NCBI RefSeq assembly: GCF_011300215.1
Contig: NZ_CP049866.1
Coordinates: 434,001 to 498,000 of the forward strand
DNA from: Nocardioides piscis
GTDB taxonomy: Bacteria > Actinomycetota > Actinomycetes > Propionibacteriales > Nocardioidaceae
DNA length: 64,000 bases
Reading direction: 5' to 3'
Below the pieces are notes generated by a model, which did not search any database, was not told the DNA's origin, and saw only the letters and a program-made list of their open reading frames with translations. Position numbers and translations under genes: made by a program. Every line of letters starts with the position of its first letter. Positions within the stretch are counted from its first letter, which is position 1. Below, in pieces: positions 9,166 through 18,168 of the stretch.

Positions 9166-9951
9166 TCAACCCGTCTTCGGGGGAACTACCTGGAGGTAGA
9201 TCATGCTCAGGACGAAGTTGACGACGAACAGCAGCAGGAACGTGATCACGACCGACTCGTTGACCGCGTCGCCGACGCCCTTCGGGCCGCCGTTGGCGTT
9301 CATCCCCTTGTAGGACGCCACGATGGCGGCGATCAGGCCGAAGATGATCGCCTTGAGCAGCCCGATGTAGAGGTCGGGCAGCTGGGCCAGGGCCGTGAAG
9401 CTCGCGATGTAGGCGCCCGGGGTGCCGTCCTGCAGGATCACGTTGAAGACGTATCCGCCCGCCACCCCGACGACGCTGACCATGCCGTTGAGGAAGAACG
9501 CCACGAGCATGCAGGCCAGGACACGGGGTACGACGAGTCGCTGGATCGGGTCGATGCCCAGCACCATCATCGCGTCGAGCTCTTCGCGGATCTTGCGGGC
9601 TCCGAGGTCGGCCGCGATGGCCGAGCCGCCGGCCCCCGCGATCAGCAGGGCCGTGCCGATGGGGGCTGCCTGTTGGATCACGGCCAGCACCGATGCGGAG
9701 CCGGTGAACGACTGGGCGCCGAACTGCTTGATTAGCCCACCCACCTGAAGAGCGATGACCGCTCCGAAGGGGATGGCCACCAGCGCCGTGGGGACGATCG
9801 TCACCGAGGCGATGAACCAGGCCTGCTGCAGGAACTCGCGCAGCTGGAACGGTCGTCGGAACAGCGCGCGTCCGACGTCGAGAGCGAAGGCAAAGAGCTT
9901 GCCTGCGGTCCCGATCGGGGCGAGCGCCCGGGAAGCGGTCAGGGAGGCCAC
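9166..9951 (-). CDS. yrbEA: MlaE/YrbE-type permease, first copy (YrbEA)
   Basis: This 261-residue MlaE-family permease starts with GTG. The coupling motif reads GSAIAADLGARKIREELDAM, followed by the helix carrying MVLGIDPIQRLVVPRVLA. It lies 7 bp after the ATPase gene. YrbEA and YrbEB form the heterodimeric inner-membrane channel below the MceA-F assembly. Confidence 0.92.
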   Translation of the reverse strand: MASLTASRALAPIGTAGKLFAFALDVGRALFRRPFQLREFLQQAWFIASVTIVPTALVAIPFGAVIALQVGGLIKQFGAQSFTGSASVLAVIQQAAPIGTALLIAGAGGSAIAADLGARKIREELDAMMVLGIDPIQRLVVPRVLACMLVAFFLNGMVSVVGVAGGYVFNVILQDGTPGAYIASFTALAQLPDLYIGLLKAIIFGLIAAIVASYKGMNANGGPKGVGDAVNESVVITFLLLFVVNFVLSMIYLQVVPPKTG

Positions 9952-9958
9952 GGTCGGA

Positions 9959-10912
9959 TCAGGCTCCGATCGCGCCGGCAGTCGTGCTCTCGAAGGAGCC
10001 GGGAGGCGGCGTCACGCCGTTCTCCTTGCACCACTCCCCCGGCGGGCGCTGGTGGCGGCGGGGGATGCCGCTGGAGGGCTCGAGCTGGAGCGGGATCGGA
10101 GGAAGCGGCGGCATCTCGAGGTCCTTCTCGGCCTCGAGCTCGTCGGCGTCCTTCTCCTCGGACATGCCGATGGGGCCGACGGTCTGGGCGTTGAGGAACT
10201 GGCGCACGACCGGCTCCTCGGAGCTGAGAAGCATCTCGCGGGGACCGAACATGGCGAGGTGCTTGTGGTAGAGCAGTCCGATGTTGTCGGGCACGGTCCG
10301 GGTGCTGTTGATGTCGTGGGTGACGATGAGGAACGTCGCGTCGATCTGGGCGTTGAGGTCGATGAACAGCTGGTTGATGAAGGACGTGCGGACCGGGTCG
10401 AGGCCGGAGTCGGGCTCGTCGATCAGGAGGATCTCGGGGTCCAGCACGAGCGCACGGGCCAGGCCGGCGCGCTTGCGCATGCCGCCGGAGATCTCGCCCG
10501 GCAGCTTGTCCTCGGCTCCGACCAGGCCGACGAGGTCCATCTTCTCCATGACGATGTTGCGCACTTCGCTCTCGGACTTCTTCGTGTGCTCGCGCAGGGG
10601 GAAGGCGACGTTGTCGAAGAGGTTCATCGAGCCGAACATCGCGCCGTCCTGGAACAGCACGCCGAAGAGCTTGCGGATCTCGTAGAGCTCACGCTCGGGG
10701 CAGCTGGCGATGTCCGTGCCCTCGATCAGGATCGAACCCTGCTCCGGCTTGATCAGCCCGATCAGGCTCTTGAGGAAGACCGACTTGCCCGTGCCCGAGG
10801 GGCCGAGCATGACCGACACCTCGCCGGCCGGGATCGTGAGCGTCACGTCGCGCCAGATCACCTGTTTGCCGAAAGACTTGGTGAGGCCATCGACCTTGAT
10901 CTCCACGCCCAT
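9959..10912 (-). CDS. mkl: ABC transporter ATPase for Mce import (Mkl/MlaF-type)
   Basis: This 317-residue ATPase contains Walker A GPSGTGKS, the signature ISGGMRKRAGLARALVL, Walker B EILLIDEPDSGLD and the switch His in THD. The C-terminal ~75 residues are an acidic then Pro-rich extension beyond the usual MlaF length. I chose ATG at 10912 (MGVEIKVDGL) because an AAGGGAG ribosome site lies 8 nt upstream. A longer frame to 10960 has no such signal. In mycobacteria mkl also lies just after rplJ-rplL but far from the mce loci. Here it heads the mce operon itself. Confidence 0.92.
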   Translation of the reverse strand: MGVEIKVDGLTKSFGKQVIWRDVTLTIPAGEVSVMLGPSGTGKSVFLKSLIGLIKPEQGSILIEGTDIASCPERELYEIRKLFGVLFQDGAMFGSMNLFDNVAFPLREHTKKSESEVRNIVMEKMDLVGLVGAEDKLPGEISGGMRKRAGLARALVLDPEILLIDEPDSGLDPVRTSFINQLFIDLNAQIDATFLIVTHDINSTRTVPDNIGLLYHKHLAMFGPREMLLSSEEPVVRQFLNAQTVGPIGMSEEKDADELEAEKDLEMPPLPPIPLQLEPSSGIPRRHQRPPGEWCKENGVTPPPGSFESTTAGAIGA

Positions 10913-11123
10913 GACGCAATCTCCCTTGTGCTCTATCGGACCCGCACGGCTCCGCCGCAACCGACGCGCTCCCCATTCGCGTTCGAGTGCCAGCGTTACT
11001 CCTCGGTATCAACTGTTCACTGGCGGTGAGGTTACGCCCGAACGTGGTCTACGTCTCGTCTGGATCGCGAAACGAAATGAACACGCTTGACCAGAAGGGA
11101 GCGAGCAGGCGCGAAATGCACGA
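10913..11123 (-). promoter_or_regulatory. Intergenic region upstream of the mce operon
   Basis: This ~210-bp gap after the rplL terminator must hold the start of mce transcription. The mkl Shine-Dalgarno (AAGGGAG, 10921-10927) is clear. TTGATA at about 11009 could be a -35 element, but no convincing paired -10 was found and no long palindromic operator is visible. No coding frame is convincing. Confidence 0.4.
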
Positions 11124-11153
11124 AGGGCGACCACCCTCTCGGGTGGTCGCCCT
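11124..11153 (-). terminator. Hairpin terminator after rplL
   Basis: A perfect 13-bp stem (11124-11136 with 11141-11153) closes a TCTC loop 30 bp beyond the rplL stop. The U-tract is weak, which is normal for actinobacterial terminators. The stem also separates the ribosomal operon from mce. Confidence 0.8.
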
Positions 11154-11182
11154 CCGGCGAGGATCGGCGTGAGCCGATCAGG

Positions 11183-11572
11183 TCACTTGACGGTGACGGT
11201 GGCGCCGGCGGCCTCGAGGGCCTCCTTCGCCTTGTCAGCGGCAGCCTTGTCGACCTTCTCCAGGATCGGCTTGGGGGCGGCCTCAACGAGGTCCTTCGCC
11301 TCCTTCAGGCCGAGGCTGGTGAGGGCGCGCACCTCCTTGATGACGTTGATCTTCTTGTCGCCAGCGGCCTCGAGCACGACGTCGAACTCGTCCTGCGCAG
11401 CGGCCTCCTCGCCAGCACCGGCGCCACCGGCAGCCGGAGCGGCGGCGACGGCGACGGGAGCGGCAGCGGTGACGCCGAAGGTCTCCTCGAACTGCTTGAC
11501 GAACTCGGAGAGCTCGATGAGGGTCATTTCCTTGAACGCGTCGAGCAACTCGTCGGTGGTGAGCTTCGCCAT
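11183..11572 (-). CDS. rplL: 50S ribosomal protein L7/L12
   Basis: This 129-residue stalk protein has an N-terminal dimerisation domain ([20 protein letters not shown]) and an Ala/Gly hinge (about residues 35-55). The C-terminal factor-binding domain includes [20 protein letters not shown]. It recruits EF-Tu, EF-G and initiation factors to the ribosome. It lies 87 bp after rplJ in the classic rplJL pair and ends at a strong hairpin. Confidence 0.98.
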   Translation of the reverse strand: MAKLTTDELLDAFKEMTLIELSEFVKQFEETFGVTAAAPVAVAAAPAAGGAGAGEEAAAQDEFDVVLEAAGDKKINVIKEVRALTSLGLKEAKDLVEAAPKPILEKVDKAAADKAKEALEAAGATVTVK

Positions 11573-11659
11573 GGTGGCGTTTCCTTCCGTTGGGTGACCG
11601 GTTCGTGTTCCCCGGCCGTGTGAATAAGGGTGGGTTTCAGGTGGTGTACGTCGGCCCGG

Positions 11660-12340
11660 TCAGGCTTCGGTGGACTCGGTCGCCTCGTCGGTCGCCTCGA
11701 CCTCGGTGGCCTCGGCAGCTGCATCCGCAGCGGCCTCGGGCTCCTCGGCGGGGGCGGCTTCCTCGGCAGCCGGGGTCTCCTCGGCAGCGGCCGGCGTGCC
11801 GGCACCACCTGCGAGGATCGAGGGGTCCTCGGTCGCCTTCGTCTCCAGGGCGCCGGCGAGCCGGGCGACCTGGGCGAGCGGGGCGTTGAGGAGGTAGACG
11901 GCCTGGGACAGCGAGGCGAGCATGCCGCCCGCGAGCTTGCCCAGCAGCACCTCACGCGACTCGAGGTCGGCCAGCTTGGCGACCTCTGCAGCGTCGAGGG
12001 ACTTGCCGTCCAGGACACCGCCCTTGATGACAAGAGCGGGGTTTGCCTTGGCAAAGTCACGCAGACCCTTGGCTGCCTCGACCACGTCTCCATTGATGAA
12101 GGCGATGGCCGTGGGGCCGGTGAGCAGGTCATCGAAGCCTTCGATTCCCACCTCGGTGGCAGCAATCTTGGCAAGCGTGTTCTTGACCACGGCGTAGTTG
12201 GCGTTCTCGCCGAGTGAGCGCCGCAGGTCCTGCAGCTGCTTCACGGTGAGCCCGCGGTATTCGGTCAGCACAGCACCGGCGGCCTCGTTGAACGACTCAA
12301 CGATCTCCGCAACGGCAGCAGTCTTTTCTGGCCGCGCCAT
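11660..12340 (-). CDS. rplJ: 50S ribosomal protein L10
   Basis: This L10 protein of 226 residues anchors L7/L12 dimers on the ribosome. The conserved core runs to about residue 175 ([26 protein letters not shown]). The remaining ~50 residues are an Ala/Glu/Thr-rich acidic tail that many L10 proteins lack but some high-GC actinobacteria carry. L10 usually represses its own operon by binding the leader RNA. A structured leader precedes this gene. Confidence 0.97.
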   Translation of the reverse strand: MARPEKTAAVAEIVESFNEAAGAVLTEYRGLTVKQLQDLRRSLGENANYAVVKNTLAKIAATEVGIEGFDDLLTGPTAIAFINGDVVEAAKGLRDFAKANPALVIKGGVLDGKSLDAAEVAKLADLESREVLLGKLAGGMLASLSQAVYLLNAPLAQVARLAGALETKATEDPSILAGGAGTPAAAEETPAAEEAAPAEEPEAAADAAAEATEVEATDEATESTEA

Positions 12341-12560
12341 GGGTCTCCTTCCGGATGTCGACCCCCGGCGTCGGCCCCGTCAGACGACGAACGCCCCGAG
12401 CACAGGCTCGGGGCGTGGACTCACATGTGTGCGAGTCTTGCTCCCACCTGCGCTGGACGTCCGCTGTGAGGCGGAACCTTCGATCTCGGGGCTGATGCCC
12501 GTCGACAACCGGCGGTCTCTGGTTTCGAGCGCAAGACTACGCAGGAGCGCTGGTGCGGAC
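12341..12560 (-). promoter_or_regulatory. Candidate L10 leader (autoregulatory RNA) of rplJL
   Basis: The region before rplJ contains a perfect 10-bp stem (12392-12401 with 12406-12415) and ACAG-type loop about 50 nt upstream of the start, with further GC-rich pairings upstream. Its position fits the L10 leader class that binds L10 with L7/L12. It could also act as an attenuator. I could not check the kink-turn consensus, so the class assignment is inferred from context. Confidence 0.45.
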
Positions 12561-12581
12561 AAATCGCCGGCCTCGGCAGAC

Positions 12582-12619
12582 CACGAGCGGTCGGCCCCTG
12601 GCGGGACCGACCGCTCGTG
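12582..12619 (-). terminator. Hairpin terminator after the lipoprotein gene
   Basis: A perfect 13-bp stem pairs 12582-12594 with 12607-12619, with further G-C pairs possible inside the loop. It lies 20 bp beyond the lipoprotein stop and isolates that gene from rplJL. Confidence 0.75.
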
Positions 12620-12638
12620 CGTCAGCTCTGCGGGAGCG

Positions 12639-13493
12639 TCAGCTCATGCCGGGCATGGTGCCGACCTCGGATGCCGGGGGCACCTCGATGTCCACGTCGA
12701 CTCCGAAGTCGGAGTAGGTGCCCTCCACCCTGGTCGCAACCGGCTTGCCTCCAGGCCCGGGGATCTCGATCTCCTGGGTGAACTTGTGCGGCCGGTTGTC
12801 GGCGTCGACCCACATCAACGTGGCGATCTCGTCGGGCATCGACCCCAGCATCTCCTGGGGCATGTCCAGCGCCTTGGTGAACTCGGCGGTGTCCATCACG
12901 ACGCGATACTGGTTGGTCTCGACGCCGGCGATCTCCTCCGAGCCCAGCACCTCGAGCTCCTTGGGGCTCGACATGGCCTTGAACATCGTGGTCGGGTCGA
13001 GCGTCTTGCCGAGCTGGCCGAACAGGCTGTTGGGGTCGCTGAGGTCGACCTTGATCCACTTCTTCCCGTCGGGCGAACCCACCAGGGAGCTCTCGATGTA
13101 CATGACCTTGTCGCTCACGATCATGTCGAAGGCCTGCGCGCCGGTGCTCGAGGCCTTCATCTCCAGTCCGTCCTCGGCCCAGCGCATCACCCCGGACACC
13201 GCGTTCTCGGCGCCGGCGCCGGTCGTGGTGGTCGAGAAGGCGAAGGTCTCGGCGTCCTCGAGGGCCCCCATGACGGCGGGATAGAACTCTTCTGCCGACA
13301 GCTCGGGAACCTCACCGGAGGACCCCTCCGACTCCGCCGACTCCTCGGACTCCGGCTGCTCGGACTCCTCGCTGGCGCTGGAGCCCGCGTCGGTGGCCGA
13401 GCCGTCGTCGCCGCCGCAGGCAGCGACCGAGAGGGCCAACGTGGTGAACAGGGTGGCTGCGCCGAGACGGCGGGCCAAGGACGGGCGGGCCAT
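12639..13493 (-). CDS. LppX/LprG-like lipoprotein
   Basis: This 284-residue lipoprotein has a signal peptide with lipobox V-A-A-C (Cys at residue 26), a Ser/Glu-rich linker to about residue 65, then a globular domain. Features such as FAFSTTTTG, KWIKVDLSD and a closing TYSDFGVDVDIEVPP match the LppX_LprAFG fold that binds lipids in a hydrophobic pocket. I chose ATG at 13493 because GAAGGAG lies just upstream. A role in lipid or lipoglycan handling at the envelope is inferred. It sits between two strong terminators, so it is probably a single-gene transcript. Confidence 0.8.
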   Translation of the reverse strand: MARPSLARRLGAATLFTTLALSVAACGGDDGSATDAGSSASEESEQPESEESAESEGSSGEVPELSAEEFYPAVMGALEDAETFAFSTTTTGAGAENAVSGVMRWAEDGLEMKASSTGAQAFDMIVSDKVMYIESSLVGSPDGKKWIKVDLSDPNSLFGQLGKTLDPTTMFKAMSSPKELEVLGSEEIAGVETNQYRVVMDTAEFTKALDMPQEMLGSMPDEIATLMWVDADNRPHKFTQEIEIPGPGGKPVATRVEGTYSDFGVDVDIEVPPASEVGTMPGMS

Positions 13494-13628
13494 GGTGGCT
13501 CCTTCACGTGGGGGACTGCACCTCGGCATACCCCGGGCAGCTGCGGACAAACGCATGCCCACTGTGCCACCTGGCGTGAAACCCGCCACAGGCTGACCGG
13601 GGACTGGCACACGCGCAGCAAATGGGAC

Positions 13629-13660
13629 ACGCCCGGTCACCGCGAACGGTGACCGGGCGT
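13629..13660 (-). terminator. Hairpin terminator after rplA
   Basis: A perfect 14-bp stem (13629-13642 with 13647-13660) and a CGAA loop lie 15 bp beyond the rplA stop. It marks the end of the secE-nusG-rplK-rplA transcript. Confidence 0.85.
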
Positions 13661-13674
13661 GGACGCGGGCTGGT

Positions 13675-14394
13675 TCAGCCCTGCGACTCGTCCTCGGACG
13701 CGACGTTCTTGGTGCGGTTGGGGTCGACCTGGACGCCGGGGCCCATCGTCGTGGAGACGGTGACCTTCTTGATGTAGCGGCCCTTGGAGCTGGACGGCTT
13801 GAGACGCAGCACCTCCTCGAGGGCGGCGGCGTAGTTCTCCGCGAGCTGGGTCTCGGAGAAGGAGGCCTTGCCGATGATGAAGTGCAGGTTGGAGTGCCGG
13901 TCGACGCGGAACTCGATCTTACCGCCCTTGATGTCGGCCACGGCCTTGGCCACGTCGGGCGTCACCGTGCCCGTCTTCGGGTTGGGCATGAGCGAGCGCG
14001 GGCCGAGGACGCGACCGAGCCGGCCGACCTTGCCCATCATGTCGGGGGTCGCGACGACGGCGTCGAAGTCGAGCCAGCCTCCGTTGACCTTCTCGATCAG
14101 CTCGTCGCCACCGACGAAGTCGGCGCCGGCCTCGCGGGCAGCATCGGCCTTCTCGGCGTTGGCGAACACGAGCACGCGGGCGGTCTTGCCGGTGCCGTGC
14201 GGGAGGTTGACGGTGCCACGGACCATCTGGTCGGCCTTGCGCGGGTCGACGCCGAGTCGCATGACGACGTCAACGGTCTCGTCGAACTTCTTCTTCGAGC
14301 CGCCCTTGGCGATCTTGATGGCGGTCAGCGGGGCGTAGAGCTCGTCCTGGTTGAACGTCTCGGCCGCCGCGCGGTAGGTCTTGCTGCGCTGCAT
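13675..14394 (-). CDS. rplA: 50S ribosomal protein L1
   Basis: This 239-residue L1 protein of the ribosomal stalk region controls E-site tRNA release and often represses rplKA translation. The family motif [15 protein letters not shown] is present, as are [12 protein letters not shown] and MGPGVQVDP near the C-terminus. The ATG at 14394 is chosen over an upstream ATG because AAAGGGGAC precedes it and the extra residues are not conserved. It lies 85 bp after rplK. Confidence 0.98.
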   Translation of the reverse strand: MQRSKTYRAAAETFNQDELYAPLTAIKIAKGGSKKKFDETVDVVMRLGVDPRKADQMVRGTVNLPHGTGKTARVLVFANAEKADAAREAGADFVGGDELIEKVNGGWLDFDAVVATPDMMGKVGRLGRVLGPRSLMPNPKTGTVTPDVAKAVADIKGGKIEFRVDRHSNLHFIIGKASFSETQLAENYAAALEEVLRLKPSSSKGRYIKKVTVSTTMGPGVQVDPNRTKNVASEDESQG

Positions 14395-14479
14395 GGGAAG
14401 TCCCCTTTGTGTCTGAAGAGTGTGGTCGTGAATGAGCCAGCGCGGCTCTGCCACGGGTGTTGCTCGCCGGATGCGAGAC

Positions 14480-14908
14480 TCAGTCGGTGGTGACGCCCAT
14501 GGATCGGGCGGTGCCCTCGACGATCTTCATCGCGGCGTCGATGTCGTTGGCGTTGAGGTCGGGCAGCTTGGTCGTCGCGATCTCGCGCACCTGGTCCTTG
14601 GTCAGCTTGCCGACCTTCTCCTTGTGCGGGACGCCCGAGCCCTTCTTCAGACCGGCGGCCTTCTTGATCAGCTCCGCCGCAGGCGGCGTCTTCGTGATGA
14701 AGGTGAAGGACCGGTCCTCATAGATCGTGATCTCGACGGGGATCACGTTGCCGCGCATCGACTCGGTCTGCGCGTTGTAGGCCTTGCAGAAGTCCATGAT
14801 GTTGACGCCGTGGGGACCGAGGGCGGTACCGACCGGCGGAGCCGGAGTAGCTGACCCGGCCTGCAGCTGCACCTTGACGAGCGCAGCGATCTTCTTCTTG
14901 GGAGGCAT
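14480..14908 (-). CDS. rplK: 50S ribosomal protein L11
   Basis: This 142-residue protein matches the usual L11 length. The N-terminal domain carries the Pro-rich segment [20 protein letters not shown] and the C-terminal rRNA-binding domain carries [14 protein letters not shown]. It binds the GTPase-associated centre of 23S rRNA, the target of thiopeptides. It follows nusG by 73 bp and precedes rplA. Confidence 0.98.
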   Translation of the reverse strand: MPPKKKIAALVKVQLQAGSATPAPPVGTALGPHGVNIMDFCKAYNAQTESMRGNVIPVEITIYEDRSFTFITKTPPAAELIKKAAGLKKGSGVPHKEKVGKLTKDQVREIATTKLPDLNANDIDAAMKIVEGTARSMGVTTD

Positions 14909-14981
14909 TTCGTTCTCTCTCTCGTGTGGTCATGACGGGGGCGACACCCCCTGCCACTACTACCTGGTGGTGCTGTGAGCC

Positions 14982-15794
14982 TCAGACCTTCTGGATCTGG
15001 CTGAAGCTCAGCTCGACCGGGGTCTCCCGGCCGAAGATCTCGACGAGGGCCTTGACCCTCTGGGACTCCGCGTTGATCTCGGTGATCGTCGCGTGGAGCG
15101 TGGCGAACGGTCCGTCGACCACCATCACGGAGTCGGAGACGTCGAAGTCGGCCACCTCGACCGGCTTCTTGACGCCGGGCGCGTTGCCCGAGGTGTCCCC
15201 CGCAGCAGCAGCGGCCTCGGCCTCGGCCACCGCGACGACGGCCGGGGCGAGCATGTCCTCGACCTCGGACATGCTGAGCGGGACGGGCTCGTGGCTGTGG
15301 CCGACGAAGCCGGTCACAGAAGGCGTGTGGCGTACGGCGGACCAGGACTCGTCGGTGAGGTCCATCCGGACCAGGACGTAGCCCGGGAGAACGGTGCGCG
15401 TGACCATCTTGCGCTGACCGTTCTTGATCTCGGCGACCTCTTCGGTGGGGACCACGATCTCGTGGATGTAGTCCTCCATGTTCAACGAGATGATGCGGTT
15501 CTCGAGGTTCTGCTTGACCCGCTTCTCCATGCCGGAGTAGGTGTGCACGACGTACCACTCACCGGGCTTGGCCCACAGCTCGCGCCGGAACGCCTCCAGC
15601 GGGTCGTCGGCAGCCGGCTCCTCCGCGGTCTCGTCCTCGGCGGTCTCGTCCTCGGCGGTCACGTCCTCGGCCGTCACGGACTCGTCCTGGGTCGCCTCGG
15701 CGCCGTCGCCGGCCTCTGGGGCCAGGGGCGCTTCGGGGGACTCGGTGACCTCGAGGGCCTCGTTCTCATCCGAGGAGTCGTACTGATCCGACAC
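14982..15794 (-). CDS. nusG: Transcription termination/antitermination factor NusG
   Basis: NusG links RNA polymerase to Rho or the ribosome. The NGN domain starts near residue 78 ([19 protein letters not shown]) and includes [11 protein letters not shown]. The KOW domain closes the protein ([17 protein letters not shown]). At 270 residues it is much longer than E. coli NusG (181). The difference is a ~70-residue acidic N-terminal extension with repeated TAED units and an Ala/Glu-rich insert between the domains. Both additions occur in actinobacterial NusG. Start is GTG. Confidence 0.96.
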   Translation of the reverse strand: MSDQYDSSDENEALEVTESPEAPLAPEAGDGAEATQDESVTAEDVTAEDETAEDETAEEPAADDPLEAFRRELWAKPGEWYVVHTYSGMEKRVKQNLENRIISLNMEDYIHEIVVPTEEVAEIKNGQRKMVTRTVLPGYVLVRMDLTDESWSAVRHTPSVTGFVGHSHEPVPLSMSEVEDMLAPAVVAVAEAEAAAAAGDTSGNAPGVKKPVEVADFDVSDSVMVVDGPFATLHATITEINAESQRVKALVEIFGRETPVELSFSQIQKV

Positions 15795-15880
15795 GTGATG
15801 CTCCGAACTTGTCTCTGCTGGGTGCGACCGGTCTGACCGGTCGGTGGACTGGTGGTGCGCAGGTCAGGAAGGGGACCCGA

Positions 15881-16147
15881 TCACTGGGCGGTGTCGCCGG
15901 CGAACAGGGCGAACACGAGCTTGCCGAACGCCACGTCGAGGACTGCGACGAACGCCATCATCGCGAGGACGAAGACCATCACCACCAGGAAGTAGGTGAC
16001 CAGCTGCTCCTGCGTGGGCCACACGACCTTGCGGAGCTCGGCCACGACCTGGCGGTAGAAGGTGGCGGGGCCGGTGCGCTTGCCGTCGTCACGCCGCGAG
16101 TCCTCGCGTGACTCGTGGACTGCACTGGAGTCCGACACGTCGGCCAC
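15881..16147 (-). CDS. secE: Preprotein translocase subunit SecE
   Basis: This 88-residue SecE has a charged N-terminus, the conserved amphipathic motif VVAELRKVVWPTQEQL and one membrane helix (YFLVVMVFVLAMMAFVAVLD). It clamps SecY in the translocon. GTG start at 16147 is preceded by AGGAG. It lies between tRNA-Trp and nusG, the standard actinobacterial order. Confidence 0.96.
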   Translation of the reverse strand: MADVSDSSAVHESREDSRRDDGKRTGPATFYRQVVAELRKVVWPTQEQLVTYFLVVMVFVLAMMAFVAVLDVAFGKLVFALFAGDTAQ

Positions 16148-16210
16148 CTTCTCCTTGTTGTCTGCTGGCTGGTTGTCTGCTGGATTGCCTCAGGGGTGTT
16201 GCGGTTCTTG

Positions 16211-16283
16211 CAGGGCACGAGGGACTTGAACCCCCAACCTTCGGTTTTGGAGACCGATGCTCTGCCAGTTGAGCTAGTGCCCT
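16211..16283 (-). tRNA. trpT: tRNA-Trp (CCA anticodon)
   Basis: A 73-nt cloverleaf with a 7-bp acceptor stem (AGGGCAC with GTGCCCT), anticodon loop CTCCAAA and T-arm GGGTTCAAGTCCC. The 3' CCA is not encoded. Placement just before secE is conserved in actinobacteria. Confidence 0.97.
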
Positions 16284-16421
16284 TCGGTGACCACGCCGCG
16301 TGTGCGACCCGCGGACGGGCAGCACGAAGCAAATGGCGCGAACCACCAAACCCGAAGCATACGGGGCAGGCCCCGAGGACGTCGAACCGGCAGTCGGGCG
16401 CGGCACGGAAGACGAGGTGCC

Positions 16422-16427
16422 TACGAT
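16422..16427 (+). promoter_or_regulatory. -10 box TACGAT for the deaminase gene
   Basis: TACGAT ends 7 nt before the ATG at 16435, the spacing of leaderless actinobacterial transcripts. It overlaps the in-frame ATG at 16426 and therefore favours the later start. Confidence 0.5.
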
Positions 16428-16434
16428 GCACGAC

Positions 16435-17472
16435 ATGGGCCACCGGGACGTGCGAACTCTGCCCAAGGCCCATCTCCACCTGCACTTCACCGGCTCGATG
16501 CGCCACGAGACCCTGCTCGAGCTGGCGGCGCGCGACGGCATCGTCCTCCCGGACGGCCTCGCGGAGGACTGGCCCCCGCAGCTCTCGGCCGCCGACGAGA
16601 AGGGCTGGTTCCGGTTCCAGCGCCTCTATGACGTGGCCCGGTCGGTGCTCCGCACCCACGACGACGTACGTCGACTGGTGCTCGAGGCCGCGCAGGACGA
16701 CGTGGCCGACGGCGGCCGTTGGCTCGAGATCCAGGTCGACCCCAGTGGCTATGCGGGGCGCTTCGGTGGCATCACCGCCTTCACCGACCTCGTCCTGGAC
16801 TGCGTCCGCGACGCCGCCGACCGCACCGGGCTCGGCATCGCGGTCGTCATCGCCGCCAACCGGACCCGACATCCGCTGGATGCGCGCACCCTGGCGCGAC
16901 TGGCGGCGCAGTATGCCGATCGGGGGGTGATCGGCTTCGGGCTCTCCAACGACGAGCGCCGCGGTCGCACCGCCGACTTCGCCCCCGCCTTCGCGATCGC
17001 CGAACGAGCGGGCCTGCTGCTCGCCCCGCACGGCGGCGAGCTGCGCGGTCCCGAGCACGTCGCGACGTGCCTCACCCAGCTCCGTGCCGACCGGCTCGGC
17101 CACGGGGTGCGCGCGGCCGAGGACCCTGAGCTGTTGGCGCGCATCGTCGAGGCAGGTGTGGCGCTGGAGGTCTGCCCCGTCTCCAACGTCGCACTCGGCG
17201 TGTATTCCGACCTCACCTCCGTCCCGCTGCCCGAGCTCATCGAGGCCGGGGCGACCATCGCCCTCGGCGCCGACGACCCGCTGCTGTTCGGCTCCCGACT
17301 CGCCGGGCAGTACGCCACGATGAGGGCCGCGCACGACCTCGACGACGCCACGCTGGCAGGACTGGCGCGCAGCTCGTTCGTCGCCTCGCGGGCGCCCGCG
17401 GAGGTGGTCGCGCGGGCGATGGCCGACATCGACGCGTGGCTCGCCGCAGGACCTGCGATGATGCCCGCGTGA
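16435..17472 (+). CDS. Adenosine deaminase-like amidohydrolase
   Basis: This 345-residue TIM-barrel deaminase carries the zinc ligands in HLHFTGS, the loop GFGLSNDE, the catalytic-base region PHGGEL, DRLGHG, the CPVSNVALG motif and the second metal segment [11 protein letters not shown]. These are the ADA/AMP-deaminase superfamily elements. The residue equivalent to the ribose-contacting Asp/Glu after HxH (usually HLDG or HLEG) is Thr here, so the substrate may be a modified nucleoside rather than adenosine. The leaderless -10 favours ATG 16435. An ATG at 16426 is an alternative. Its stop overlaps the next GTG. Confidence 0.85.
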   Translation: MGHRDVRTLPKAHLHLHFTGSMRHETLLELAARDGIVLPDGLAEDWPPQLSAADEKGWFRFQRLYDVARSVLRTHDDVRRLVLEAAQDDVADGGRWLEIQVDPSGYAGRFGGITAFTDLVLDCVRDAADRTGLGIAVVIAANRTRHPLDARTLARLAAQYADRGVIGFGLSNDERRGRTADFAPAFAIAERAGLLLAPHGGELRGPEHVATCLTQLRADRLGHGVRAAEDPELLARIVEAGVALEVCPVSNVALGVYSDLTSVPLPELIEAGATIALGADDPLLFGSRLAGQYATMRAAHDLDDATLAGLARSSFVASRAPAEVVARAMADIDAWLAAGPAMMPA

Positions 17473-18164
17473 CGCCACCTGCCGAGCCGCCGAGCAACCC
17501 CTACGACCCCAACTGGCCCAAGCCGGAGCAACCCCAGGACCCTCAGCAACCCCAGGGCCAGCCCGACCCGTCGCGGTCGGGCCCTGACACCCCGACCAAC
17601 CCCTATGCGCAGGACCAGCCGGCCCAGCCGGGCTGGGGCCAGCCCACGGGCGAGGGCTCGCAGTCGCCATACCCGCCCTATGGCCAGGCCCCCTACGGCC
17701 AGCAGCAGCCGCCCTACGGCCAGGCCCCGTACGGCCAGCAGCAGCCGCCTTACGGCCAGGCCCCGTACGGGCAGCAGCCCTATGGCCAGGCCCCCTACGG
17801 GCAGGCGCCGTACGGCGGTCAGGTCGCACCCCCGCACCCGTCGGCGACCACGGCCATGCTCCTGGGCATCGGAGCCCTGGCCGGCATGTTCATCTGCGGC
17901 ATCCCGATCCTGCTCGCGCCGTTCGCCTGGATGGTCGGCGGCCGCGCGGTCAAGGAGATCGACGCCGCTCCGGGTCGCTACTCCGGACGGGAGCAGGCGC
18001 AGGCCGGCCGGATCATGGGCATGATCGGCACCGCGCTACTGGTGCTGATCGCCCTGGGTCTCGCCGTCCTCATCACCGTGGGCCTCGCAGCCAGCAACGA
18101 CATGTCGGACATGAGCTATGACCCGCAGGAGGGCTACTCGTCCTCCTCCGACCCGATGTTCTGA
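17469..18164 (+). CDS. Pro/Gln/Tyr-rich DUF4190-type membrane protein
   Basis: This 231-residue protein starts at a GTG that overlaps the deaminase stop (GTGA). Residues ~1-125 are disordered and rich in Pro, Gln, Tyr and Gly, with tandem units of the type [12 protein letters not shown]. Two membrane helices follow ([20 protein letters not shown] and [20 protein letters not shown]), joined by a basic loop with GRAVKEIDA, as in DUF4190 proteins. Such proteins are abundant in actinobacterial membranes and their function is unknown. The low-complexity repeat may vary in copy number between strains. Confidence 0.8.
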   Translation: MTPPAEPPSNPYDPNWPKPEQPQDPQQPQGQPDPSRSGPDTPTNPYAQDQPAQPGWGQPTGEGSQSPYPPYGQAPYGQQQPPYGQAPYGQQQPPYGQAPYGQQPYGQAPYGQAPYGGQVAPPHPSATTAMLLGIGALAGMFICGIPILLAPFAWMVGGRAVKEIDAAPGRYSGREQAQAGRIMGMIGTALLVLIALGLAVLITVGLAASNDMSDMSYDPQEGYSSSSDPMF

Positions 18165-18168
18165 CCCG

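Noticed and set aside
17690..17820. Tandem DNA repeat in the DUF4190 gene as a separate mobile element
   Set aside because: It is explained by the coding repeat [12 protein letters not shown] and lies fully in frame.
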